Positions 38,514 through 46,177 of a DNA stretch of 62,420 nt are shown here, one piece after another. Location: the IMG/VR virus record IMGVR_UViG_3300033997_000134, positions 1 through 62,420 of that record; one strand, written 5' to 3'. The DNA comes from a virus. Within the stretch, counting starts at the first letter, position 1. Each line of letters starts with the position of its first letter. The position numbers and the translations under genes were made by a program. The notes under the pieces are model-generated. The model saw nothing but the letters and a program-made list of their open reading frames with translations, made no database searches and was not told the origin of the DNA.

Positions 38514-40907
38514 TCAAAGCTGCTTCCATGCACCGTTGACGTAAACCGCCTTGTTTCCGTTGGCGTCGGTGTAAACCTTTCCAGGCTCTGGATTGCTTGC
38601 TGCACCGGCGCCTGGCTTTTGCTCCCCACCCAGATCCACATACTGCCCAGTCTGGGTATCAAACACGCGCTGCGGCTGGTTGACCAGTGCACCGGCTTTC
38701 TGCTCCCACACCTGCCCGCCACCGACTGACATAAAGCGGTTCTTGTTGTCGTCCTTGCCTTGGTAGGTTCGGATTTGCTTGGCAATTGCAGCGCGCTCCT
38801 GGTCAGTCTTGGCAGCGTCGTACTGCTGATACAGCCCTTCGATGCGCTGTGCCTGGCGTGTCTGGAAGCCCTGCGCGGTTTCCTCCATGCCCAGCTTGCG
38901 CGATTCCAGCCCTGCACGGCGGCTGTCGCGGCGGTCAGCCCCGGCCTCCTGCATGACAGCGCGCTGGGTGGCTCCATCCTGGTTCATTTGCTCACGCATC
39001 AGGTTGGCGTTAAAGCCCATGACCTTGGTGTCCACATCGGTCTGCATCCCCTGCGCCTGCAAGTCAGCCTTCACTGCTGCCTCATAGGCCTGCACCGCAG
39101 GATTGCGGCTGGCACCTTTTCCACCCCAGCGCTCAGTATTGGTGATGGAGCTTGCGGCGGTGGCCATGTTCTCCAGGCGCTTGCGGGCTGCAAAGTCATT
39201 GCCGCTATGGGCTACCGTAGGCGCGCGAAACCCTGCGGCCATGTTCTGGGTCGATGGTTGCCCCCATCCGTTCAGGCGCTGGTCATAAGCCGGGTTATAG
39301 CCAATGCGCTCGCCAACCAAGCCTGCCGCCTGGACGGCCTGCACATTCATACCAACAGGGCTTCGCGCTTGAGGTGCGGATGCAGGCTGCCCTGTTGTGG
39401 TGGCTGCACCATACATGCGCGCCTGATTTGCACTCAACTCTTTAGCGTATGCGGTTGCATCTTGCGGGTTTGAAAACACGCCAAGGTGCTTTCCGGACGC
39501 CTTGAACTGCTGTACCGCTTCTTCTTCGGACATGATGCGGCCATCATCACTAACGGTTGGGATCAGATATTCCTTGCCGTCGAAGTTAACGCTTGTGGAT
39601 CGCACGGTACTGATAGAGCCATCAGCGTTTTTGACTACAGGGCGTTTTGTGAGGTCAATATTTCCGCCTTCCAAGAGTCCTGCAATCGCTGGTGTCTTGG
39701 CAGCTGCTGCTGATGGTTGGTTGTTGATGCCCTGCGCTTTTTGTGCATACGCAGCCATAGGACTGTTTGCTTGCGCCACGGCGGCAGCGCGCTGTTGGTC
39801 TGCTTCACTAGGGCGGCCTGTGAATCCCGACGGAAACCCCATGCCATCGGCACTGTCACTGTATTGCCCACGTCCATGCTGGTACACACCGGCAGGCAGT
39901 TGTGTGGGGTTGGCAGCGGTGGTGCTGGCTGGCACGGGCCCAGCGGATTGCTGGCTGGTCGCAGCGGGCTTGACCGCGGCTGCTGCAGGCGCGGCAGTCG
40001 TATTGGCTGCAGGCGTTTGCTGGGCAGGCGCGCTGGCCGTTGCTGGCTTGGCTGTGCTGGCTGCTGGTGCTGCAGGTGGCGGCACTGGGGCTGCTTGCGC
40101 TGGGGTGCCCATCAGTCCATTCAGCATGCGGCCACCGCCATCCCAGAAACCACGGGCAGCGGCGCCTACGGTGTTGTCCAGCGCCTCCACAGCGCCAATT
40201 CCTATGGCCCCGGCTCCCGTGCGCAATGCGGCACCGGCTGCCCCGGCCAGATCACCCTGATCCCAGCGCTTGCCTGCATCTGCCGATGCCTCGCTCACAA
40301 ACAAGGCGGTGGGACTGACAGGCGCTGGCTTTGCAGGCGCGCTGGGTTTGGATGCTGCACCTGGTGTGAATCCGACTGCTGCAGGTGCCTGCACCGGCTG
40401 CTGGGCAGTCTCTGCGGCGGGCGGTGCTGCTGGCTTTTGTGCTGGCGCAGCAGTGGTGGCAGTGCTGACTGCTGGCGCAGCGGGCACTTGCGGTGCTGCC
40501 GGTGTTTCATTGATGCTGTTGTCTGGCGCGAACGTGGTGTTTTCGCGGCGCTGCATGCTCTGCGGCACCTGCACCAGTCGGCGGTTTTCTTCGTCGGGCA
40601 CAGCACCGCCATTGGCAAAGAATAGCTGCGGCTCAAAACCTTGCGGCACGCTGGCAGTCTCTGGTGCGGGCATGTGGGTTGCCTGCACCACTCCATCCAG
40701 CGCCTGTGGGCCACCCACGGCATCCACCGTGTCAGCGGGCAGCACGTATTCACCGGGCTTGACCATGGCAGGCACCGAATCGGGCTGCTGGTTCATGGCC
40801 TGCGCTTGCGCGCCGGGTGCTTTTTTAGGCGCAATTTGAGGTGCTGGCTTGTTGGCACTGCCCTGCATGCTCTCTTTTTTGCGGTGTTGCGGCGTAAATC
40901 CTTGCAT
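38514..40907 (-). CDS. ejection/internal virion protein (797 aa)
   Basis: 797 residues. N-terminal KPGEYVLPADTVDAVGG is the motif shared by phage virion proteins that lie next to giant proteins. A long Ala/Pro/Gln-rich low-complexity stretch follows (about 130-370), then GGNIDLTKRPVVKNADGSIS with LIPTVSDDGRIMSEEEAVQQ, a conserved block of internal virion proteins, and a helical C-terminus. Likely ejected with the DNA. Start at 40907 lies 10 nt after the adaptor stop. Confidence 0.7.
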   Translation of the reverse strand: MQGFTPQHRKKESMQGSANKPAPQIAPKKAPGAQAQAMNQQPDSVPAMVKPGEYVLPADTVDAVGGPQALDGVVQATHMPAPETASVPQGFEPQLFFANGGAVPDEENRRLVQVPQSMQRRENTTFAPDNSINETPAAPQVPAAPAVSTATTAAPAQKPAAPPAAETAQQPVQAPAAVGFTPGAASKPSAPAKPAPVSPTALFVSEASADAGKRWDQGDLAGAAGAALRTGAGAIGIGAVEALDNTVGAAARGFWDGGGRMLNGLMGTPAQAAPVPPPAAPAASTAKPATASAPAQQTPAANTTAAPAAAAVKPAATSQQSAGPVPASTTAANPTQLPAGVYQHGRGQYSDSADGMGFPSGFTGRPSEADQQRAAAVAQANSPMAAYAQKAQGINNQPSAAAAKTPAIAGLLEGGNIDLTKRPVVKNADGSISTVRSTSVNFDGKEYLIPTVSDDGRIMSEEEAVQQFKASGKHLGVFSNPQDATAYAKELSANQARMYGAATTTGQPASAPQARSPVGMNVQAVQAAGLVGERIGYNPAYDQRLNGWGQPSTQNMAAGFRAPTVAHSGNDFAARKRLENMATAASSITNTERWGGKGASRNPAVQAYEAAVKADLQAQGMQTDVDTKVMGFNANLMREQMNQDGATQRAVMQEAGADRRDSRRAGLESRKLGMEETAQGFQTRQAQRIEGLYQQYDAAKTDQERAAIAKQIRTYQGKDDNKNRFMSVGGGQVWEQKAGALVNQPQRVFDTQTGQYVDLGGEQKPGAGAASNPEPGKVYTDANGNKAVYVNGAWKQL

Positions 40908-40916
40908 GGTCGCCCC

Positions 40917-41585
40917 TTAGATATAGGAAACATTGACCGGCTCGTCCTCGCGCGTTTCGCGGCGCAGGTCGGCATCGGGTCGCAGGCCAAAGTAATCGGT
41001 GAACTGGCCCAGGGCCGTCGCGGCGCGCTGGGGATCAAAGCCATCGGCATCTGGCCGGGAAAACGCGCGGTGCAGCGCCCAATACACCAGCTTTTCATGG
41101 TGCGCGGCGTGGATCTCCGGGCAGTCCGTGTCGCCGCACATGGCGCGCAGCGGCAGCCGGTAGCCCTCAAGGCGCAGCTTTCCCTGTGCTGCTGGTGGGG
41201 TAGCCAGTCGCAAACCGGTATCGGTCTGCGCGGCATACGGCAGCACGTACTTGTGATCCGTGCGCCAGTGTGGGTGGTGCTGGTTGAGCCATTCCACCGA
41301 CTTGATTTCCAGCTGCATGGGGTGCTGGCCGTCCTCGATGCGCATCAGGTGCGTGATTTCATACAGCGATTCGTGCAGGCGGTAGGCCGACTTGCCGGGC
41401 ACCAGGTCAATCACGCACACGCGCTCGTTGTCGCACTCATGCAGCAGGCGGGCGCGGATGGCAGCTTCGTGCTCGGCCTCGTTGAGTGCTTCCTTGACAA
41501 ATTCAGGGCTGAAAATGTACGGCTCCACATCGTCTTTGGCATCGACCCGGAACCGCTCCACCAGCTGCTTGAGGGTTTGCTTCAT
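40917..41585 (-). CDS. head-tail adaptor-like protein (222 aa)
   Basis: 222 residues from ATG 41585. The pattern VKEALNEAEHEAAIRARLLH, GKSAYRLHESLYEITHLMRI, HHEKLVYWALHRAFSRPDAD matches the phage adaptor proteins (gp4/DUF6682-like) that join portal and tail. It lies between capsid-region genes and ejection proteins, as expected. Confidence 0.7.
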   Translation of the reverse strand: MKQTLKQLVERFRVDAKDDVEPYIFSPEFVKEALNEAEHEAAIRARLLHECDNERVCVIDLVPGKSAYRLHESLYEITHLMRIEDGQHPMQLEIKSVEWLNQHHPHWRTDHKYVLPYAAQTDTGLRLATPPAAQGKLRLEGYRLPLRAMCGDTDCPEIHAAHHEKLVYWALHRAFSRPDADGFDPQRAATALGQFTDYFGLRPDADLRRETREDEPVNVSYI

Positions 41586-41586
41586 A

Positions 41587-42075
41587 TCAACGCACCCCGA
41601 ACTGCTCAACCAAGCCCGCTACTTCTTCACGGATGGACTGCAGGCCGCGCGTCTTGTTGATGTTGACTTCGTACTTGGCTGCGTAGTCCTTGAGCTGGTC
41701 TTTGTCCCAAGTGCTGATACTCAAGAGCATGCCCTCTTTGATGCTGTGCTCCTGCTGCGCGGCCTGTTTCTGCGCCTCGATGGCAGCCAGTGCAGCGGCG
41801 CGCTGGGCTTCTTCTTCGGCCTGCGCGGTGCTTTGCTGCTCGTCTGCTGGCGTGCTGGTGGCGCTGGTTTCAGCGGTATCGCCTTGCTTGGTGGCCTGCG
41901 CCTTATTGGCGGGCTTGGCCACTACCGCGGTGAATTCGGCGTATTTCAGCAGCTGACGCGCGGCCATGTGGCTGACAAGGCGCTCGTCACCGGGCTGCCA
42001 CACATGAAAAGAGCCATGGCGGCGCATGTCGTTGAAGGGCTTGCGGCCTGTGTAGGCCAGTTTGATCAGATCCAT
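41587..42075 (-). CDS. head-region protein (162 aa)
   Basis: 162 residues from ATG 42075. The N-terminus MDLIKLAYTGRKPFNDMRRH then SFHVWQPGDERLVSHMAARQLL looks like a small structural domain. The middle is Ala/Gln/Glu-rich and the end is a helix (YEVNINKTRGLQSIREEVAGL) with a HeH/SAP-like look. Such proteins occur next to decoration proteins. Function unknown. Confidence 0.6.
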   Translation of the reverse strand: MDLIKLAYTGRKPFNDMRRHGSFHVWQPGDERLVSHMAARQLLKYAEFTAVVAKPANKAQATKQGDTAETSATSTPADEQQSTAQAEEEAQRAAALAAIEAQKQAAQQEHSIKEGMLLSISTWDKDQLKDYAAKYEVNINKTRGLQSIREEVAGLVEQFGVR

Positions 42076-42095
42076 GTTTATCCCCTGTGTATTGC

Positions 42096-42131
42096 AAAAA
42101 AGGGCAAGCCTGCTTGGCAAGCCTGCCCTTT
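42096..42131 (-). terminator. hairpin after decoration gene
   Basis: Minus strand AAAGGGCAGGCTTGCC pairs imperfectly with a GGCTTGCCC arm followed by TTTTTTGC. It lies between the decoration gene and the 162-residue gene. Confidence 0.6.
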
Positions 42132-42152
42132 GCGGGTGATGGCGCGAAGGGC

Positions 42153-42617
42153 TTAACCCTCCATCAAGCCCTCAATGAGCACTTCCACGCGGCCCGACTT
42201 GGCGTTGTTGGCGCCATTGAGCTTGAGCACCAGCAGCGCGTCCTTGGGCAAACGCACGCTGGGGTTGGTGGTGGAGTTGCGCAGCTTGGCGGCGGCACTG
42301 GTCACCAAGCCAGCGCCAAAGTAGTCGGCATCCTGGGGCACTGCCGTATGGTCTTGGCCATCGGTGTACTTGAAGCCCAGATCCACGGTGGTGGCTGCAG
42401 TCAGCGCAGTGGTCACGGTCACGGTGCTGTCCGTGATGCGAAAGCCCTCGGGCAGCTCGCCCAGTGCGATTTCGTCACCGATATTGAAAGCGGCCAGTTT
42501 GTCAGCGCCCAGCACCTTGCCGGTTGCGTCGGTGGAAAGCACGAACAACAGCTTCATGGTGTTGCCGTACACGGTATTGCCCACACGGTTGTGGGGATTG
42601 GTTTTGAGGACTCGCAT
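42153..42617 (-). CDS. head decoration-like protein (154 aa)
   Basis: 154 residues directly after the capsid gene. Beta-rich (MKLLFVLSTDATGKVLGADK, TDSTVTVTTALTAATTVDLG, PSVRLPKDALLVLKLNGANN). Position and size match decoration or capsid-stabilising proteins of N4-gp56-type capsids. The start at 42617 (MRVLKTNPHN) has an AGGAG site. Confidence 0.6.
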   Translation of the reverse strand: MRVLKTNPHNRVGNTVYGNTMKLLFVLSTDATGKVLGADKLAAFNIGDEIALGELPEGFRITDSTVTVTTALTAATTVDLGFKYTDGQDHTAVPQDADYFGAGLVTSAAAKLRNSTTNPSVRLPKDALLVLKLNGANNAKSGRVEVLIEGLMEG

Positions 42618-42648
42618 AGCGCTCTCCTAATTGGTTTGGTGTGCGGTT

Positions 42649-42668
42649 GCTAACCCCGAAGGGTTAGC
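42649..42668 (-). other. perfect UUCG-loop hairpin after capsid gene
   Basis: On the minus strand GCTAACCC-TTCG-GGGTTAGC, an 8-bp perfect stem with a UUCG tetraloop. No T-run follows, so it may protect or process the capsid mRNA end rather than terminate. Confidence 0.6.
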
Positions 42669-42685
42669 GTTCAGCGCGTGCCGGG

Positions 42686-43987
42686 TTAAGCCAACTCACT
42701 GGCCATCAGTGGCACAGCGGTGTCGATGGCGATCACGCCGTGGTCGGTGAAGTGCGCCACACCGTTGCCCTGCTCGATCTTCCAGCGCACCTTGGCCATG
42801 CCTTGGATAGCGCCAATCAGCAGCTCCGTCTTGTCGCCGTGGTCGAACTCCAGCTCCGACCAGAAGAAGGGCATACCGCCTTGCTTGTCAGGTGCAGCAG
42901 CGAAGGCTTGCGCCAGTGCTTGGCCACCCAGCAGCAAAGCGCGATCCACCGCGTGGGTAGTGCCAAAGCTGGCAGGTACGATCACGCTGCTTTCGGCCTC
43001 GCTGGTGTGCGATGCGCAGTAGCGAATCTCGTTGCCTGCGTAAAAGCGGATGGGCTTGGGCATCTTCATCAGCAAGATGCCATTCCACAAACCGACTTCA
43101 CCCAGGAACAAGGGGTGGTTCTTCGCACGGGAAGCACGCGCCGTGGCACTGGCCTGGAACTGGCGGAAGTTGGGGTCTTGCGCGAAGTGGTGGTACTGCG
43201 CGGGAGACACCAGCATGCAGCGCAGTGGCGAATCGTCGGCCATGATGTCGCCGGGGATCTTCACGGCAGGCGGTGGCAGCGCGATGGATTCAATCACCGT
43301 GCGCACCGAATCCACCACATCCATGGAGAGGGTGTCGGTGGTAGCCAGGTCGATTTCTCCAGCAGAGGCTGTGAATGGCTTGATGGCGTCACCGTCCGCG
43401 ATGTAGTGGCGGTTTTTGGTGGGAGCCTTCACGGGATTGATTAGGATTTCCTCAAACCCGGCGTGCTCAGGGGTTGGAATACGCCATTCGAAGTTGTTGT
43501 GGAAACCGCGTGCACCGGCCATGTGTACCAGCGTGGATTGATCCTGGTAGGAATCCATCAGCGACTGCGCCACGGGGCGGCCCAGCTTGCGGAATTCCAC
43601 GGGGGAGCGCACCTTGCTCATGGTGTCGCCCAAGTCCACGGGGAAGCGGGCTTGATCCACACGCAGGCGGTACTTGTCCAGCGACATGCCGGTACCCTTG
43701 CCCTCGGCCTTTTGGCGGCCCATGATGGGGTAAGCACCTACAGGCTGCAGGAAGTGGAATTCCACCTCGTCGCCCGTGCCTTTACCCAGGTCGCGCGCCT
43801 TGACGATGGGCATGTCTGCCGAAGTCTGGCTGCGCACATTGGCTGCGGCACCAGCTTCACCCGTGGGGAATGGTGCGCTCATGCGGTTGAGCGTCGAGTT
43901 GCGTTGCATCGACTGGGCAAACAGCCCTGCCGCTTGCACATGCATGGCATTAGGGCTGCCAGCTGCCACAGAAGTCTTACCGGACAT
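42686..43987 (-). CDS. major capsid protein (N4-gp56/DUF4043 family)
   Basis: 433 residues. Characteristic blocks: MPIVKARDLGKGTGDEVEFH, AYPIMGRQKAEGKG, SLDKYRLRVDQARFPVDLGD, NHPLFLGEVGLWNGILLMKM, then PASFGTTHAVDRALLLGGQALAQA and KTELLIGAIQGMAKVRWKI. These match the N4-gp56/DUF4043 capsid family with the HK97 fold. Preceded by the scaffold gene and followed by decoration, the usual order. Confidence 0.88.
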   Translation of the reverse strand: MSGKTSVAAGSPNAMHVQAAGLFAQSMQRNSTLNRMSAPFPTGEAGAAANVRSQTSADMPIVKARDLGKGTGDEVEFHFLQPVGAYPIMGRQKAEGKGTGMSLDKYRLRVDQARFPVDLGDTMSKVRSPVEFRKLGRPVAQSLMDSYQDQSTLVHMAGARGFHNNFEWRIPTPEHAGFEEILINPVKAPTKNRHYIADGDAIKPFTASAGEIDLATTDTLSMDVVDSVRTVIESIALPPPAVKIPGDIMADDSPLRCMLVSPAQYHHFAQDPNFRQFQASATARASRAKNHPLFLGEVGLWNGILLMKMPKPIRFYAGNEIRYCASHTSEAESSVIVPASFGTTHAVDRALLLGGQALAQAFAAAPDKQGGMPFFWSELEFDHGDKTELLIGAIQGMAKVRWKIEQGNGVAHFTDHGVIAIDTAVPLMASELA

Positions 43988-44041
43988 GATTTGTCCTCCT
44001 GCTATGGGATTGATAGCGCCGCGTCACGCGGGGCTATGGGG

Positions 44042-45025
44042 TTAAATCACTTTGTTCATCAGTCGCTCGATTTCCTCGGGCGACTTACCTTCAAACAGGC
44101 CCATCAGCGCGCCGGGGTCGCCCAAGGCGCCGTTCAGCTGCTCTGCACCGCTCTTGGCCACCAAAGCACCAGGCACATCCGTCAAGGTGTTGGGGGGAGA
44201 GGCCTTCGCCTGATTGATCAAAGCGGTCACACTGGGATTGCCTCCCGGTGCGGTTGCTTGCTTGAAGGTGCTGAACACCTCCACGATTTGCTCGGTACTG
44301 CCCTTGGCCATGGTCTGCTCGGTGGCAGCGCGCATGAACGCGGGCAGGCTTTCAAGCCACTGGTTCCATTGACTGGATTCCACGATCTCGTCCGCATCAG
44401 GGTGAGCTTGGTAGATGGCCTTGTAGTGAGCCTCTTGGGCCGACTGCTTTTCCTTCTTGCTCTCCTGCTCGCGGATGGGCGCCAGCTGCTGCTGCACCTG
44501 CATAGCCACCATCTGCGCGAGGCCTTTGGCAATGGCCTGCTCGGAGAAGTCCCCAAACAGTTCCATGTCCACGCCACCGGCCATAGCGGCTTGCGCCACG
44601 GCCAAGTTCGCGTCTGCCTGCGTTGCGCCTTCACCGGACTCGGCGCGCGCGCTGGCGGCTTGCTGGGCCTGCTGCAGATTGGCCTGCTGCTGTGCTGTCA
44701 GTTGCTGGATTTGTTGCTCCAGCTCGGCATTGCGCTGCTTGTACGTGTCACGCTCGGTACGGGCTTCGACCAGCTTCTCGTAGGGAATCTGGTAAGAACC
44801 GGACTTGCTGGCAATGGGCGCGGGCTGCTCAGTCTCGGGCTGGGTGCCGTTGTCATTACCAGCTGGCGCGCCTGCATCGGCTGGCGCTGGATCGTTGTTT
44901 TCCGTTGCTGCAGTGGTGGTGGCAGTGACCGTTGTTTCTGTCTGGCGCTCCGCACCTGAATCCAGATCAAGGGTGCCGCTCATTGCAGCGTCCAGCAAAG
45001 CGCTGGCATCAAAGGTTCCTGGCAT
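44042..45025 (-). CDS. capsid scaffolding protein
   Basis: 327 residues from ATG 45025 (MPGTFDASALLDAAMSGTLD). Acidic, Gln/Ala-rich with a long coiled coil (LVEARTERDTYKQRNAELEQQIQQLTAQQQAN region) and a small C-terminal domain ending SPEEIERLMNKVI. These are typical scaffold features. It lies directly upstream of the capsid gene. A degenerate copy of the late motif (about 45,031-45,052) touches the start. An upstream start (TTG 45193) would add 56 poorly conserved-looking residues and is less likely. Confidence 0.8.
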   Translation of the reverse strand: MPGTFDASALLDAAMSGTLDLDSGAERQTETTVTATTTAATENNDPAPADAGAPAGNDNGTQPETEQPAPIASKSGSYQIPYEKLVEARTERDTYKQRNAELEQQIQQLTAQQQANLQQAQQAASARAESGEGATQADANLAVAQAAMAGGVDMELFGDFSEQAIAKGLAQMVAMQVQQQLAPIREQESKKEKQSAQEAHYKAIYQAHPDADEIVESSQWNQWLESLPAFMRAATEQTMAKGSTEQIVEVFSTFKQATAPGGNPSVTALINQAKASPPNTLTDVPGALVAKSGAEQLNGALGDPGALMGLFEGKSPEEIERLMNKVI

Positions 45026-45216
45026 GCGTCTAACCCCAGCTATCCGGCTGGGCCTATGTGTGCATGCAGTCGTTAGGAGAAGTGGGGCAAGGCCTCCGGC
45101 CCTACCCCTCTGCTCTTTTTCCGTCTGCGGGAAATGCCGACTCATCACGAGTGGGCGGTTCGTTGCTGGCTTGCGCTGGCAACTTGAGAGCAAGTTTCTG
45201 GCGTTGTGTCAAGAAC

Positions 45217-45236
45217 CCCAAAACCTAGCCGGGGTG
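45217..45236 (-). promoter_or_regulatory. late intergenic motif, copy 5
   Basis: Minus-strand CACCCCGGCTAGGTTTTGGG, directly after the terminator 45,242-45,268. The scaffold start is 211 nt downstream. The intervening 190 nt hold no sure gene; TTGACA occurs 5 nt after the motif. A second, degenerate motif (CCGGATAGCTGGGGTTAG) lies right before the scaffold ATG. Confidence 0.6.
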
Positions 45237-45241
45237 GGCAA

Positions 45242-45268
45242 CAAAAAACCGCCTCGGTGGGCGGTTCC
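45242..45268 (-). terminator. intrinsic terminator after the Acb2/Tad1-like gene
   Basis: Minus strand AACCGCC...GGCGGTT followed by TTTTGT. It ends the gene at 45,289 and precedes late motif copy 5. Confidence 0.75.
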
Positions 45269-45288
45269 TTGTGTGGCGCGGCGCTGCT

Positions 45289-46089
45289 CTATTGTTTGGC
45301 GAGGCGGTCATGGAAGATTTGTATACGCTGCTCTAGCACTGAGGCATACGCACCCATATTAAGTAACTGAGCGCGCATTAGTTCTTTGTCTATTTCTGGC
45401 AAGTCATTGAACTGCGGATTGGTATCAATGAATGCCTTGAGCTTGCGCAGGCGGTCATCCAGTTCATCTTTTTCATCCACCACGCGCTCTTGGTGTGGCT
45501 CTAAACGCCACAGTCGTTTGTGCTTTCCTGGTTCATTTACTGAACCGAACCGCTGTGGTGGACAGTTGCTGCAAGCCTCATTACCTGTGCACGTGCATGC
45601 CTGCATCGCTGCAAAGGCCTGATTGATCGAGGCGCTCGTCCGGGCAGATTCATCCAGTGCGGCCTTGGCATATTCCAGACTGCCAACACCCAGCAGCTGG
45701 TCAATCGCGGCGCGCGCCAGCTTGCCTGCTTGCTTATTGCCGTTCAGCACTGCAGCAACAACCACATGCTGCATGGCCTTCAGCTCCAGGTTTTGCCGGT
45801 GCGCCTGCAGGCTGTTCGCAAGGCATCCGTTCGCATGGCTTGCAGCCAATGAGTTGCATGAGTTGCTGCCCGTCCCTAGCTCTATCGACACATCGACCTT
45901 GACGGCATGAAACACAAGCAGCACCAGGAATGCCAGCACTACCCCTTGGGCCGTCAGCTTGACGGCTGGCCAATATGGCCACGCTGCAATGCTGGGTGTG
46001 GTTTGCGCAGCCACAAGGCAAGCGAATAGAACAAATGCAGCCAGCACCAGCAGCCACGGCCCTTTGGGGGATAGAAATGCGGATTTCAA
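45289..46089 (-). CDS. membrane protein with Acb2/Tad1-hairpin-like domain
   Basis: 266 residues if TTG 46089 is the start (AGGAG 6-7 nt upstream); no ATG is available in the right place. Two N-terminal transmembrane helices (PWLLVLAAFVLFACLVAA and QGVVLAFLVLLVFHAVKV) precede a helical middle, a Cys-rich stretch (QACTCTGNEACSNCPP), and a C-terminal region HQERVVDEKDELDDRLRKLK...LMRAQLLNMGAYASVLEQRI. The last 65 residues match the Acb2/Tad1-hairpin pattern of small phage proteins that bind cyclic-nucleotide signals (anti-CBASS, anti-Thoeris). A membrane-anchored fusion would be new to me. Domain call is from pattern memory. Confidence 0.7.
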   Translation of the reverse strand: MKSAFLSPKGPWLLVLAAFVLFACLVAAQTTPSIAAWPYWPAVKLTAQGVVLAFLVLLVFHAVKVDVSIELGTGSNSCNSLAASHANGCLANSLQAHRQNLELKAMQHVVVAAVLNGNKQAGKLARAAIDQLLGVGSLEYAKAALDESARTSASINQAFAAMQACTCTGNEACSNCPPQRFGSVNEPGKHKRLWRLEPHQERVVDEKDELDDRLRKLKAFIDTNPQFNDLPEIDKELMRAQLLNMGAYASVLEQRIQIFHDRLAKQ

Positions 46090-46104
46090 TTGCTTCTCCT
46101 GAAT

Positions 46105-46131
46105 AAAAAAGGCTCCCGGAAGTGGGAGCCT
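46105..46131 (-). terminator. intrinsic terminator after portal gene
   Basis: Minus strand AAGGCTCCC-ACTT-CCGGGAGCC followed by TTTTTTATTC. It lies between late motif copy 6 and the TTG start at 46089. Confidence 0.78.
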
Positions 46132-46157
46132 TGATTGCAAGGGAAGGCGCGCAATGT

Positions 46158-46177
46158 GCCTCAACCTAGCCGGGGTG
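46158..46177 (-). promoter_or_regulatory. late intergenic motif, copy 6
   Basis: Minus-strand CACCCCGGCTAGGTTGAGGC, starting one base after the portal stop. A terminator lies between it and the next gene, whose start is 88 nt away. The spacing exceeds 50 by about the length of the terminator. Confidence 0.6.
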
